A DNA stretch of 64,000 nucleotides from Oxyruncus cristatus (GCA_013399855.1 VXAY01003767.1:681657-745656); one strand, 5' to 3'; counted from the first letter of the stretch, positions 25,261 to 40,060 are shown. A program made the numbers and translations. Notes: generated by a model not told the origin, from the sequence alone.

Positions 25261-28200
25261 TTGACATACCTGAGAAAATTTGTCTTTTGTACACAGACAA
25301 TGTGATAACATTTTCAATCTATTTGGCCAGCAGTCAGAGCATTCAGATTCTTTTATTCAGCTCTGGGGATTTTTTTTACTTTTTTTTTCCCCTCTTTTCT
25401 TCTTTTTAATTCTTACCATTTTGAATGTTAAGTTAGTTACTAAGAATAATGATGCTATTATGTACCCCTGGCTACTTTGTTTGCATCAGAATATGCTATG
25501 TTAAGGAAAAAAATTGTAACATTCAGTACCCGTGAGGACTGCTGTGCTTTTACCAAAGCAAGATAAAATTAGAAGGGATGTTTTATATGTTCCTTGCGAG
25601 CATTGCTTTGATGAACATGCATTGTGTGTCAGCTGGATGCTATAACTATTATCTGACTTTAACTGTTTTGTGATAATTTGGGGGTGGATCTCACTTGTCT
25701 TTTTTTCTGCTGCCCCAGCCTACTGTCTGGGGAGATTTGTTGCTTGCCAGGGTGGACTCAGACACTACAGTGAGACTTCTGAGGCTTGTCCTTCTGCTTT
25801 TCCACATGTACACCAAAGGTGAGCCCAGGAGAGGCTTGGAGCACATCAGGCATGACTACGTGGTGCTGGAGGATGATGTAACAGTTGTAAGGCTGTTGGC
25901 AACAACAACATGTTACATTTTATCACCATGGACTCTTTTTGGTCACGGACTGCTAGGAGGAGGCAGGATCCACCTGAGCACCTAGGAAAGCATCCTTACT
26001 AACAGGCTGGTGAGGGAAGCTGCAGCAGCAAATAAGCTGACTACCCATATGTGAGAGAGGAAGTGGGCTGGGCTGAGGAGCAAATGGTGTGCAATTAGAT
26101 GGACAGGAAACAGCTTGAAAACAAGAAAACAGCACAAGGGTGACTATTCCAAGTATGTCCACACAAATAGGGAAATGCTGAGGGGACAAATTGTTAGCAA
26201 TCTCTCATATATTTTCTGAGAAATTAGCATGACTGGAAGCCATATGAAATGTCTGTATACCAGTGAAGCATAGACAACAAACAAGGAGTTAGAACTCTGT
26301 GTGCAGTTGGGATCACAGAGATGTGAGACGGCCCACCTGACTGGAGAGCTACAATGGCTGGATACAGGCTCCTTAGGAAAGACAGACTGGGATGGTAGTG
26401 AATGGGTGTTGCCCTTTGCGTAAGAGAGCAGTGGTAATGTGAGAAGCTCTGCCTTACCATGTGTATGAGACCACTGAGACCTCATGGATCAGGATAAACA
26501 ATCATTTTAACGTAGGTGATGTTGTGGAGGGTGTCTGCCTCTGACTTCTTGACCAGAGTAATTGGGCCTGTTATAGTGCGGGCTTCATTAGACGACTGAA
26601 AGAAGCTTCACGTTCTGTGATTCCCAGGGGAGAGTTCAACCACTTGGTGTCTGGAAAAGAGCAACACAGCAGGGCAACAGCGATCTGACAGGTGTCTGCA
26701 GTGCAGTGGTGATAACTTCCTCATTCATGTGATGAAGAGAGGAGGTACTCTGCTCAACCTCAGACTTACAGAAAAGGAATAACTTGTTGGGATTGGGAAG
26801 ATCAGAGACAACCTTAGCTGCTTAGTTGAGTTTATGATCCCAAAAGAAGAACATAAAAACTGAAAAGCAGGATCACAACCCTGGACTTCAGAAGAGGAGA
26901 CTTTGACCTGTTCAGAAATCTTGAAATAATCCTATGGGTGATGGAGAAAAGATTTTCAAGGAAAACTTTCTCCAATGGTCCATTCAGACAAGCAGGAAAT
27001 CAAGCAAAAATGGCAAAAGGCCTTCTTGGATGAATACGATGAACTTCTGACTAGACTCAAACATAAAAAAAAGTATAGATGTGATGGAAGCAGGAGCAGC
27101 TGACCTGGCAGGAAACTGGAAACACTTTCCAAGGAGGAATAGGTGCAGTTAGAAAAGCCAAAACTGCCCTGGTATTGAATTTAGTTGTTTAAAAAAAATT
27201 TTTTAGGGGACGAGCATTCCTCTACCTCTATAAGCCAAAAATACTTCTTCTTCTCAGGTGTTTCCATAACTCTATTCAATGCAGCCATCACTCGGAAGTT
27301 CAGTTCAACTCAAGTATGGCATTATCTCTAGTACCCACCATAACTGCTATGAAACCCCCAAGGTTAAATCCATAGCCAAGAGTTTTGTGACTTTGTTTTT
27401 TGTTTCTCAAAGTGTAAATGTGATGGATGAAATTTTGAGATAATGCAATTCGGAAATCATCACTGGATGTAATTGCAGGGGAAAATGGAAAGTGCACAGT
27501 GACAGCTTTCAAATATTTAGAATTAAAGAGATAGCATTAATTTGTCTAGGACAGATGAATAATTTTTTTTTTTTAAATACAAGTTAACTTATGGAATGAA
27601 CAGATGTAGATGAAAAGCGGAGCATAAAAAGATTCACAGATTCAGATAGTTCAGCGTCAAAGTACTCTGAAGGAAATCACTAAGAGGTAATTACTATTTT
27701 AAGTTCTGAAATTTTCCTATCTGCAAAACCACTTTCTCCTGCTTTTATTTCTAATGCTGAACCTTTCTTTCAAATGGCCTGTTAGACAGGAATATAATTT
27801 ATAACTTATTAAGGACAAAAAGAAATGGGAAGGAAACATTTGGTAAAAAATACTGATGATATACTGATTTCTTCCATTTTCTTACTTGGTATCAATCTAC
27901 ATAACAAACTTATTATGAAATAAACCATATGTTTTCTTCTTCCCTAATACATTTTCAGCCCACAAAACAATCTATTTCAAAGTAACAGCTTGGATCTGAG
28001 ACACAGGGCAGCAGATTTCCCATAGTGTATTCTCATTTGTAACTCCTGGGCCTTACATCGCTTCTGGGGCTGAGCAGGTTGGGTGTGTACCTTGTCCATT
28101 GCCTTGGCACCATTCGCTTTCCCTCTAGAGAAACACTGGTTCAAGCAGTTGTCCTTAGGATCCAGCTTGATTTTTTGCACCGTTTTCCTTCCCCTCTTCT

Positions 28201-31200
28201 CTGTCTTTTTTCTTCTCTGTGGCTTAAACCACAATATCGTCTGCTCTACCTGAAGTCTGACCCTCAAGAGCCTTGTGGAAGGCGTGAGAAAGCACAAATG
28301 CACGCTGTGACATGCACTTTCTCAGTACAGCATTTCTCGTCCTTTATCCACTGTGAGACAGCACGGGTCATCACAAATAAGTGAAGGCTGAGCATAGTAT
28401 TCTGTGTCACTCCTGTCTGCTCACTGAACTCCTATTGTTCATAAAATCGCTTCATCCTGAACTGAGGAAATTCCTGCGGAGGATGAAAATCTGAAATTCT
28501 GACCTCTCATATCTTCAAGACTCTCCTGCAGCTGAATTCTGCCGTTGTGTATTATATGCTTTTATCAGATGACTTCTTTCCCAGCAACCAAATTCTCCTT
28601 GCTGGAAGTTCATGAATGTTTACACCTGAAGAGGGGATGATTTTCTCACTCTTATTAGCAGAGTACTCTTTCCCTCTCTTTGACTTCTCCCTTTCCTTGC
28701 ACTCTAGGCAAATAAAGTTCAGCTTAAATCAGTAAAATAGCAACAAAGAGTAATGGAATATTTGCAAACAAACTGGAATTGGCAGGTGAATTAAAATAGT
28801 ATGCTAAGTGGTTAGAATACTGTGGAGAATTAACAATTCGTACAGAAAGATTCACCAAGTTTTTAACAGTATAATTTAATATATATTTAAAGGGATGTTT
28901 TGAGGGTATAGGAGTATAAATGTTTTCTTTTTAATTTTTATAATCCAAATAGTTCTTATCAGGAGAATACATTCTTTTCAAACACAACATTACTACTGGT
29001 TTCTGGTCCGATCGTAGTACTGGTGTCAGTAGCTCATTAGAATGGAGATCCTTACTGTTCCAACTTATTTAATAGTTAGGCTTCAATGTTTCTCTGCGTC
29101 TTCCAAAAATGGACAAAACTGTCTTTATAGAAACTTAACGAAATCATATAGTATGTGCTAATACAGTTGGAAGACAGTTTAGGATCCAAATATAATGTCT
29201 TATTTAGTCTATTCAGGAAGGGTAAAGGGGTCACTCAAAATATTTTCTCTCCTGAAAGCTGATTTTCTTGGTGAACAGAAGAGCCCCAGAGAAAGTTCAT
29301 CTTTATAAAATTTTAAGCCTCCTTTTCATCTGCAATTGTTTTTTCATCACTGCTTATTGCAAGCAGATGAAGAAAGCTGTGTTTCTATGTGGAGCTTCAG
29401 CAAACCAAGTGGGACCTGGTAACCTGTCTCTGCTGTAGAGCTAAGTTAGCTTTGCAGTTTTGAAAAGATCACTAATTATTTCTGGTGGAGAGCATTACTT
29501 CCTAAGGGTAGCTGCTTTGAAGGCAGCTCTGTTACCAACAGTCTGAGAACTATGAGCTTGTCCTGACCTTTTGATAAATGAGAGCACATTGAAAATGTCT
29601 GTGTGCTAGTCTGGCTTACAACAGGATATGATTCTCTTCATTTGTTCACTTGCCTGCATCAGCTGGTGTAACTGTCTTGATATAAAACCAGCTCTGGTAG
29701 TACTCCACCTAAGCTTTAAGCTTCTGCAGAGATGTAGAAATGTGTTTAGACAGAGGGGCACTTCAGTATATTTTGTTTTGCTGTGTTGAATTTTGCCTTT
29801 CTGGAGTTGCAGAGCTGATGTTGAAGTTTCAATATTGTTTTATTTGTATATAGTTTTGAACCGAGAGGAGTGCATGAGATTGATGTGCAGTCCAGATCCA
29901 TACATGTGGGACTGGTGAAACTTACAGTGAACAGGATGTCATAGATACAAAATTTAAAAATGAATAAACTCCCTGAATACAAGTAAAGGTATCTAAGCAA
30001 CTTCCTTCTGTAGAAACAAAATCAGCTAATCTTATTGGACAGCAAAAGAACAAAAAACCCCCCCAAACCCAAAGCAAATAAAATAAAAAAATTAAGTAGG
30101 TGACACATGATGAAAAAAAAGTAGAAAGGCTGAAAATCTCTACCCAAAAGAATTGGGATCAAATTTTACATAAGATTTATCTTGACTTTTAATTCCTTGT
30201 AGCAAGTGCAGGGAGTGGGGAGGAAATTACACCATTATTTTATTATTTCTCCAAAAGATTTTCTCAACTTCAACTATTTCTCTGCTGCAGAATTTTAGTT
30301 TAGTTGTTTGATCCTTTAAATCCTTTAGGGTTGGTCTAAAGTCTTTTATACCTCTATATTTCTGAGATTTGGTTTCCAAGAAAAATATTAGAAAATTATG
30401 TATCTTAAAAATATGAAAGCTTGCATTTTTTCCCTTTAAATAATAGCAGATAAAAATAGGTGGAACTGCAAAATATGAGATAACATCCTGCTGAAACAGG
30501 TTCATGGAGGATAACAAGCTTAGGGCACTTCCTTACTAAGCAGAGGCCTGTGGACCATGAATGATCTTGCCTTCTCCTACTTTCTGTTCAGGAAGCAGGA
30601 TGACGTGACCATGGGCATCAGTGGCAGTGTCTGGAGTGAGCGGCAGGCAGACAAAGCCTATTTTTATCAGATGTAATGTTAAATTTTTATTTAGCTTTTT
30701 TGAAGTGTTCACACATGGAGTGTCACCTTGGGTTGTGCATGTGTAGGGGTGAAGGTGTGTGGGCGTGCTTTTTTCCTGTAGAAATGTTTCTCCGAGCGGG
30801 AGGTTTTCGTCCCACACGTACCCAGCTGAAAGCAAAGAAACTGTGTTTAGAAAGATGCTAAATAAAGTAAGTGGTTGAACAGAGAAGAAGGAGGATGAAA
30901 GAATTCTGCTGATGCTGGTGTCAAAATAAAATGGAACAATTGCTTGAAACAAAAGCCTGGAATATTTCAGTGTCCTTAGAAGATTTAATTAGAACTATGT
31001 AGGCCTGATTCTCCATTGTTTGTACCTTACATAATCATACAAATTGCTCAAGATACCATATTGTAAGAAGGGGAGCCATTTACATTGTTCATCAAGAGTG
31101 AAAATACCTTAATGTTGCTGCATAGTTTCAAATAAAATACATATACAAAAAAAGAGTAGTTATAATACCTGTGTTTGAAAATAGTTATGATAGAATGTAG

Positions 31201-33625
31201 AACAGCCAAGAATTTCCAAAGTGTTTCTGTTTTAATTTGGCTGTTTGTGCATAGTTCTCACTATTAACATAACATTTATTATTTGAATACCAGCAAATTA
31301 TACAATTATATCAAGAGTCATATCTGGAAAGTCTCCACTGAATTTGCAAGGCAACCTTAGCTTTGCAAGGTACCTATTATAGTACACCACAATGTTGCAA
31401 TATTACATATTATTGAGAAACTGGGATATGTTGTTTGGCAAATGTAACACAAGAGTTAACTAATAAATTTTAAGACAGAGGGGATTTTAATTATTCTGGT
31501 AGAAAAGATTTTATCTCTTTGTTCCTACTTGACCATATGTGTAATGTACATTTTTCTAGAAAATGCACAGCACAGCAGCAGAGAAGAAGACTGGTTGTTA
31601 TAAGGTCCTGGCTGACTGTCATTTGGGTAAGTTGGGAATCCTCTGGAAGGTGGAAGATGGCATCACCATACACATAATTTCCCTATTAAGCATGTTTACA
31701 TATCTGGAGTTCAGGGTGGCATGAAACAAATAGGACCCAGGAGAAGATGAAGAGACTTCAAGGCTTCTGAGGAGAATGTGGGTAGCAGTAGGGCTTGCTC
31801 ATATTGGAAGGTGACAGCAAAGACTGCACAATGAAGAAGGGCAAGACTTCTCTGGGAGGAATATGCAGTTTATTGTAAAGCAGGCAGCTGCTGGAAGTTA
31901 GAGGTCTGAGGAAAGGGTCTGACCTCAAAGAATGTGATGTACCAGAGAGAGGATTGATTTCTATCACTTTTTCATTTACTTCCCTAGCAGATCTCAATGA
32001 ATCTGCAGATCTGCATCTGCCAGGTACAAAAAATTGCCTGTTTTAATGCAGTGAATTTTGAGGGACTGCACTTCAAGGAGCATATTTTGAAAGTGTAGAG
32101 TTCCATCATGGCAGTCATTTAGTCTAATTTGAATAACACTTAGGCTTCCATGGATAAAAATTCTTGCTGGAACTAGCATGATAACTTAAATGATTATCCA
32201 GCCTTGGCAGTCAACTTCAGCAATAGAAATTTAGCTGTCTTTGGCAAGCTGTCCAAGGAGTTAATTAGCTTCACTGTATTGTACCTTCTGTTTAATTTAG
32301 TGAATTTATCTCTCTTCTGTCCTTGTCTGTCACTAACTTTCAGTCTCTTTGATTGCAGTCTACATGGATCTTCAAGTTCGTAATAATTTTCTTCTAGGTA
32401 AACTCATTAGACACAGTTCCTTTTGTCTTTCAATATTTCAATGTTTTAATCATATTTCTGGTCTCCTAAGGCAGAGGGAATGTAATTTTATTGTGCTGTG
32501 TTCCATTGATAAAAATTACAGGTTAGACTTTTTCATTCACTGTTTCACAGAGACAGAACAAGTCTCTGAAGTTACAGGCTCCCACAATGGGACTCTATCC
32601 TGCCAAAACTAATGGAATAATTTCTTCCTAGGTCATATATTTACTTTCCAGTTGTTGCCACAGTTAGAGGCAAACACATTAAAAATATACAATAGTGATT
32701 TCTTTAACTTAAAAACATCTAATAAAAATAAGGATCTCACTGAAGAACTTGAAAGATCAATGATTTTACAGTGCAGGAAAAACGGTGTCATGGTTGATCA
32801 TTAATCTTTTCCAAAATTAAATTCTTCAGAAAGATGACAGTGCTAGTCCTAACTTAGGAGACATAGGCATGACAAAGTTGATGTCAGAAATCAAGGGGCT
32901 CTGAATGTCAGAGAAATTGACAATCTTTCAATTGAAGACTTTTAAAAATTTATTTTCTTAATCAGTGAATTATATTACTAAAAACAATAGCTCAGAGCAA
33001 GGGGATTGCAGTCAAAATTATTTAAGATATAATATATCTATGGTTTCTACATGATCGAAGTCTTGTATTTGTCTGGAAGTCGTCTTTCATACCACAGAAA
33101 GACTACCACAGAGGTTTTTCCCAAGTAGAGCATATGAAAGGATAAGAATTTTTTATTGAAGAGGAAAGGGTTGTGAATGGGGGGATTGCAGCTCATAGGC
33201 TGGAATGACTTTTAACATAATTTACTAATGCATATCCTGAGGGTCACATCAAACCACTTTCTTATGATAACTAGTGTGAAAGCAGAACAAGACTATCACA
33301 AATTTAATTAGACTGGCTGCATAATTTATGCTGCTGAATACTGCTGAAATTGTTAATAGAACATTCATGTACTCAAAATGCATAGAAATAGCTTTCTTGG
33401 GGTGTCATCACAGCCTCACAGTTCTATAAGCAGTTTTGTCTAAATGTGCACAAAAATATAATTATAGATGGGTATATATGATATTTTTCAGCATTTCAAA
33501 TGATTTGAATATCTTTTTGCTGTAAGTCAATTTCATTAATATTTGCCATATAGGAACTGTTGATATTAAATTTCCCTTGAATGAGTTATAAGCAGGTTTT
33601 TGTTGGGTTTTGTGTTTTTCAACAG
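25261..33625. other. Long non-coding stretch; nothing recognised
   Basis: I found no exon, repeat family or RNA gene with adequate support. The frames at 25695-25985, 27977-28303 and 30536-30952 have no domain pattern. A short C run and A-rich tracts lie near 30055-30120. Confidence 0.45.
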
Positions 33626-33957
33626 ATGCTTTTGAAGTGTCTGAGAAACAAAATAATACCATGTTTACCAAAGGAGGTGGAAATGTTACTTTTACTTGCC
33701 TTTGTAAAACTGGAGATTCAGTGCAGCAAGCAATGTGGGAAAGGATTAAAGCAGATCCAGTAGATATCATCATTCTGTGCAACTCTTCGGGAAAGTAAAG
33801 CTTTGGTTCACATTTCAAAGAGCATACACTGGTGGATTGTTCTCACCAGGCAAACTCCAGGATTGTCTTTCAAAACATTGCAGCCTCTGACTTTGCAATG
33901 TACTGCTGTGCAGCTGCTGGAAGAAACAAAATCTATGTGACGAGTTCTATGTGGCTG
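33626..33957 (+). pseudogene. Relic immunoglobulin V-set exon
   Basis: A pyrimidine-rich acceptor (..GTGTTTTTCAACAG, ending at 33625) precedes a frame with V-set landmarks. GGGNVTFTC holds the first cysteine, AMWERI the core tryptophan, then VDIIILCNSSGK, and after that RIVFQNIAASDFAMYCC, the classic D-x-A-x-Y-x-C end of a V domain. A candidate donor (CTG|GTAAAT) follows at 33958. The frame is interrupted by TAA at 33796-33798 and continues in the same frame afterwards, so as written it cannot encode a whole domain. Spacing and the 'DIIILC..SGK' strand suggest a CD226/CD96-type receptor V domain, but this is a guess. The acceptor gives a phase-1 start, as in most Ig exons, while the donor gives phase 0, a further sign of decay or of a wrong donor choice. 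I see no C-set, transmembrane or leader exon beside it. Confidence 0.6.
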
Positions 33958-34203
33958 GTAAATAAAGGAAGAAGGGTTAAATGTTTTCAAAGCAGGACCT
34001 TCTGAGGCATTAGCACTTTTACTCATACAAAATAACTCTTCAGTAACAAGTGAGGATTTATTTAAGTACTGCGTTCCAACTAGCAGGATGTAAAGGACAG
34101 CAAAGTTAACAATCTCATGTCCACAGAAATAAGCTGGCTTTAAGCTTGTCCAATCTCGTTATTAGGAGTGTAGAACTGTTTGTGAGCAACTGTTTTGATG
34201 TTA

Positions 34204-34635
34204 AGAATGATAGAATAATAGAATAGAATAGAATAGATTCACAGAATCTTTAAGGTTGGAAAAGACCTCCAAGATCATCAAGTCCAACTTTTCACCAAAC
34301 ACCATGTCAACTAAATCATAACGCTAAGTGCCATATCCGGTTGTTTCCTGAACACTTCTAAGGATGGTGACTCCATTACGTCCCTGGGAAGCCTGTTTCC
34401 ATGCCTGACCACCCTTTCAGTGAAGAAATTCTTCCTGATGTCCAACCTGAACCTCCCCTGCTGAAGCTTGAGGGAGCCTCTTGACCTATTGCTAGTTGCC
34501 TGAGAGAAGAGGCTGACTCCCTCCTTTCTACAACTTTTTCAGGTAGTTGCAGAGAGTGAAAAGGTCTCCTCTGATCCTCCTTTCCTCCAGGCTAAAAACA
34601 ACCAGCTCCTCCAGCTGCTCCTCATATGACTTAGA
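34204..34635 (-). mobile_element. CR1 LINE 3'-UTR fragment
   Basis: The plus strand begins with an (ATAGA)n-like run and ACAGAATCTTTAAGGTTGG. It then shows AAAAGACCTCCAAGATCATC, GGATGGTGACTCCATTACG, CAGTGAAGAAATTCTTCCTG, CCTCCTTTCCTCCAGGCTAA and CAGCTCCTCCAGCTGCTCCT. This is a complete set of CR1 3'-region blocks in reverse orientation, and moderately preserved. Confidence 0.95.
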
Positions 34636-37354
34636 AGAAGGACATGCTTTGGAAGGGGAAAGACTGCCTTAGTTTGAGGAGAGGGGTGGGCATGCTTCCA
34701 AAGGCACAAGGGAAACTACCCATCAGCACAGTGTACTGCAGGGCCCTGGGGATGAGACCTGGTCTTCCAATGAAGGCAAAGAGCATGCTCACAGTTGAAA
34801 ATGTAGAATTTTGTAAACTGACCTCTACCTTATTCAGGTAGGGAGTTTCCCCATTGAACTCTCTCAGCTCACTAGGTTTTGCTGTAACTATTGTCACAGT
34901 TAGCTTCTAATGGGAGCTACATGTCCCCACACACAGACTTGAGATCTCTCAAACTGTAGGTTGAATCCCACCTTTACTTCTACTTTTTGTTACGACTCCC
35001 CCAAAAAAAACAAAACCAAAAAAACCCGACTTGGTTTTGCTTCTTCTCTATAGAACGTGTTTTAAAGACGTAATTCTTGTACCACCCCATTCCTTCTTCT
35101 CTTGCTGCTTTCAATCCAGCTTTCATTTTTCTGCTTTTGTTCCTGGTAATACATGAATGTTAGTAGACATGTCTTTGGCAGTACCGTGGCATGGGGTGTA
35201 AAACTGCACAATATATTTAATCTGTGATTAGATTAATTGAGAAGTGAAGGTTGTGCTTGGAAAAACACATGATGACCTGTTTTACTCTGAATACTTGACC
35301 ACAAAAATCCGTGAAAGTGAGCAGAATGTGAGAATAGGGGAATTGAGAGAATAGAGAAAACAGGACAAAATGTCCTCTCATCTCTGACAATTTTAAACAC
35401 TGAAATTTCAAAATGTTGACTGTATCGATATAATCAAGCATATCCTAACTGTAGAACAATAGAAATATTTTATGTTTACTTCAGCTGCAAAGCTTCTCAC
35501 ACCAAAATGAAAACATATAGTGAGTTGCAAAAAATTCATTACTTTTCAGAATGATCAGTTCTATCCACACAAAGAGTTTAGTTTTCATGCTCCTTTAGCT
35601 CCTGTAAAAAATTCAGTTCATGGTTTTTAGTCCTAACAGTGGCAGCATAGTTATACCTGTTTATTGGAAAAAGAAAAAAAAAAAAGAAAGCATTGAAGAA
35701 TCTGAAGTACACTATGATTCATAAAAACCCCCATTGTATCCCTTTTAAGCACTCACTCTGTATTATGAAGTGTATTTTGTTGAGTTTTGATTAATTCCCA
35801 AGGGAGCTAATTTTCAGGGATTTCCAATTGCTTCTCTTTAACATCTGCAACCGTTTCAGGACATGTGATTAGTATTTCCAGTGTGATATGGAGAAACAGT
35901 GTGGGGAAAAAAGGGATAGGCCAGGCATCAGCTTCCACCACACCTGGTGGCACAGCTAGTGAAGTCTCTCACAGACTCATGAGTGACTTAAATCTTCTTT
36001 ATCCAGCAGTTCTGGCTTGAATAAACCAAGTGGTGCCAGAAACCTGCTACACTATTTTTATGTTTTTTTATGTTCTACCAGTTCAGTCGTGTAATTTTCT
36101 TTGGCCTGGCATTACAGCTGAGCCACACTGTAGCTTCAATTTGTTAGCAAGCTCTTCCAGCACTTTAAGTCTGTGGGTGTGATTCTGCATGAGAAAAGCC
36201 AGTGTTTTTTTGAAATACTGAGTCTAGGAGGTGGGAGGAGAACTGCACTGTAAACAGTAATACAGAAAACTCAGTTTAGGTTGAGAGACAGAAAAAATAA
36301 AAGATAAGAACCCTTTTTTTTTTTTTTCCTTTAAGCTGTTGTTGAAAAGATCTCAAGAACTTCTGAAGAAGAGGAATCCTGGGTGAAAGGCAGTATTAAG
36401 AGCACAGGATTACTTGCAGAACAGGTAACAGTTCAGAAACTGTTGATTTCGAGAGGTGGTACAATAGAAAGACACAGTTTTCTTCCTATCTAAAGTTTAA
36501 TATATTTTTGCAAAGAAAAACAGCATGGATTTCTGTTAATAAAAAAGAGAGAGGAAGGAATAGGTATTCAAGCACTGTGAAAACACTTTTTGCAGTTGTA
36601 TCAGTAGAAGTCAGCATGCTGCATTTATTATTTTTGAACATTAGTGAAAATGAAACCATGAGATCAATTAATTATCACTAAGTTTATCCATTCTATCCCA
36701 CTAAATATTGTGACTGTTGTTTTTCAGAAACAGGAATTTTCAGCTGAAATTGGACTTCTGTCAATATTTTTTGACCTCAAAACCTGGAACATATAAAGCA
36801 ATGCGTATGTAAAATAGTGTAGTTTTTGTTGGACAACTCCTACAGAAACAGAAAACTGAATATTACATAATTATACAGTGTGTTCAAGAGACTTGGGATT
36901 AATTTCTAAAGTGTTCTTCACCATATGTCTCCTTCTAAAAGTTCTATCAATATGGAGATTGTTCATGACACCAGATTCCACATCTGAACCTATTTCTGTT
37001 TTTTTTCTTACAATGCTTTTTCCTTTGAGACAGTCTTTGAAGGGAGGAAGCACACTTACAATTCATATATTGTTTTGGTAGATGATTTAGAAAGAAGGGG
37101 AGGTATCATACGAAAGGATTGAAAAATTAGCAGGGTTGAAAGATCCAGACATCCTGAAGACCTACACATTTTTAGGAAGATTTAATGTTTTTTCTCGCTT
37201 TAACAGAAAGTGGGATAGCAAGCTCTCTTGGACAGAGTAAACTAGAAACGTATTTCTGTATGTTCCCACTAGATCTGAAAAACTTGTTGGCAGTTGTATT
37301 TACGTGTATGTTTAGGGGGTCAGAATTACATTGGTACTTGCCCTTTTACCAGCT
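34636..37354. other. Non-coding; nothing recognised
   Basis: AT-rich sequence with A and T runs near 35000, 35670 and 36313-36328. No exon or repeat family could be supported. Confidence 0.45.
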
Positions 37355-37700
37355 TTTTTGCCTTCCTCTACACACATTCAAGTACCTTCACGTCCTAAAT
37401 TTGTGGGGCCCAGAAATGCACATAGCGCTCAGAGTGAGGTTACACTGAGGCTGATTACAGAGGGATAATCACCTCCTTTAATCGGCTGGTGATGCTGGGT
37501 TTGCAATTTGCCCTGTGGGCGCTGAGCACTCACCCTGAGCCTGCTGCTGACCAGCACCCCTACATCCCTTTCTACAGGGCTTCTTTCTTGCTGCTTCACT
37601 CCCAGTTTATACTTGTGTCCAGAATTATACCATCCCAGGTGCAGAGAGAGGATGAATTTCTTCCTTTCACTAGATGGGTGACCTTATTGTAGAGGGATAT
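37355..37700 (-). mobile_element. CR1-like LINE ORF2/3' fragment, old
   Basis: In reverse orientation the CR1 blocks are TTGCCTTCCTCTACACACAT, CAAGTACCTTCACGTCC, TGTGGGGCCCAGAAATGCAC, GGGATAATCACCTCCTTTAA, CACCCCTACATCCCTTTCTA, a CCAGTTTATACTTGTGTCC block and CCCAGGTGCAGAGAGAGGAT. Divergence is high and no frame is intact. Confidence 0.85.
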
Positions 37701-40060
37701 AAAATTGGTTTAACAGGACCTTGCCTGTGTGAACACATGTTGACTGTGCCTTTGAATGTCTTTCAATTGCACCCAATAGGATCTTCATAGCACCCAGATG
37801 AAAAGCAGGGGACAATTTGGCCAGTCATTGGGGTTATCCATATAGTCCTTGTGAGGTGGGAGGAACTCTGGGCCAGAGGAAACAGAAGGTAAGACTGCCG
37901 TAAGGGGGTGAGCAGAACCAGGATGGGAGTGAAATTAGCTTCCGTCTTCCTTCATGCAATCATTCAGTACGAACACTAGATATCAAACCATGTCTGTGGG
38001 GCTCTACTCAACAAACCACTGTTCTGTGGGCATGAATGCATTTGTGCTGGATTTCTGCCTTTCAGTTGCGGCGAAAGCTATTTTGGTGATGTCTAGTTAG
38101 CATACCGTATGTGCCAGTCCAGCAAGGCATGTGACAAAACACATGAATGTCTTGACAGTGAAGTTCAAATCTCCTGTTAAAACAAATAACTGTCTGACCC
38201 ATCAGTGCTTCCTCCTCTAAATCAAAGTTGGTGCACTGAAGGTCGAAAACCTTCCTACAAAATATTTTCGCACACTTGCAGAGAAGATGCCAATGCTATG
38301 AAGGTGAGGTTGTCTAATACTTAACAGAAATTGTACTGATGCTGGAAATATACTTAGTAACCTCCCGTCAGCATATCACCTTTGTTGAGAACATAAGAAC
38401 TAAAGAGACGTTACAAGCCTCTGACATGTTTCTGCAAGAGCTTGACTGGGATGTTAAAGTCAGTAATTACAAAAGGTTTTGTATAGTTAAAGAAAACAAA
38501 TGCCTAAGGAAGGTTTTACTCACTTCAAATCAGAAAAAGCATAAGGGTTTTGAGTTGTTGTTATTTAAAAAAAGAAGAATCTAATAATTTTTCTCATCCA
38601 GAATTAAATGACAGCTGATAATCTCAGCTCTCAAACTCATTAACTGACAGATTACTATCTTGACCTGATAAAACTGAATGTGAAATTTTAGAAAAAGAGC
38701 AATGAAGTCTGAAGCAGTTAAACTTAACTGTGGGGATGTTTCTGAAGTCTGCAACTCTATCCAGATTCACCCATCCTTGATGACAATTAAGTACAAGATT
38801 TAAAAAATTTCCCTTGTTGCTTAGAAGATATTTTCATATTTCTGTAAGTACCTACTGGCACAGATAATGATTTTCTATGGTGGCTGGCATAAAAGCTGGA
38901 AAAAAAAGACATTATAATTTCGACATAACTATAGGCACTATCCTGTCATTTTAAGTACACTGGAGCTGAAAATATTCTGGAAGTAGAGTGATTTCATATG
39001 TGGTTATAACACAAAAGATGTTGGTTTTTGTTATCAGGCAGCCTTCTCTGCAGTGTCACATACCTACAACATGTATACTTCTGAGAGAATTTTCTTTCTT
39101 TTTTCTTTCCAGTAAAATAACATTGGAATTCAAGGATAAGACTCTTCTGTAATCAGTATTTTTTGTTATCCTTTCAAATGAGCACATTAATAATAAAGAG
39201 GCGTACGTTAGCTAGCCTCATCTGGTATTCAGGATAGCCACATAAGATGCTGTGAACCTTTTTGATGCAGGAGACAAAAGCCATCTGGTGATGGCTCTGC
39301 AGCTGGTTAGCTGGGATTATTGTCATTGGTGGTACTGATTATTTTCCTTCGCCTGTGAACTAAGCACATAACTTTCTTGTCTACCCAGAATGAAAGCACC
39401 TTGGGGCAGCTGTGGTTTCACCTCCGTACAGAGAGAACAACATTAAAGAGGGACTACACCTAAAGACAGTTTTTTAGTCCCTGTTCACCAATGGATTGCT
39501 GAGGATTTGAGTTGTGACTTTGATAATATTACCTCTGTTCTTTCCTCCAATGTTTTTCCCCTCAAAAATGAGTATTACCTCTCCACAGACTTGAGCACTA
39601 TAAGAATATATTGGCTTATACTTTGAAGCCATTGTCTTGTTTGTCGCTACCATTTAGTTATTACGTGCTGCTCCTTAGTTTCATTTGAAGACGTGACTCC
39701 AATGCATTTTAAGCAAAGTTACTATAAATTTCTTGCCTTGGTTGCAGTTTTTAAAGAAAGCTTTTTTGCTTAGGCTAGAACAAATAAGGTGGGTTTCCTG
39801 ACATCCCTCATGAAGGTATGTACCATACTAGGTAATTAAAAAAAGATGATAGTGTGAGAAATTTTTGTGACAATTTTTTTGTTAAGAAGTGAACAGATTT
39901 TTTTGAATTAGAGCAGAAAAAAACCAATATAACTGTCTGCAGTACTGAAGAGAAAATTTTTTGAGCACGGAGATAATGTTCCTGGTATTTTGAAAAATAC
40001 CTTGCCAGCCTTAGAAGTATTGAATGATTGTTAGGTATCTCTTATGGGGCAACCTTTACA
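37701..40060. other. Non-coding; nothing recognised
   Basis: No supported exon or repeat. An 81-codon plus frame at 38339-38584 has no recognised domain. Confidence 0.45.
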
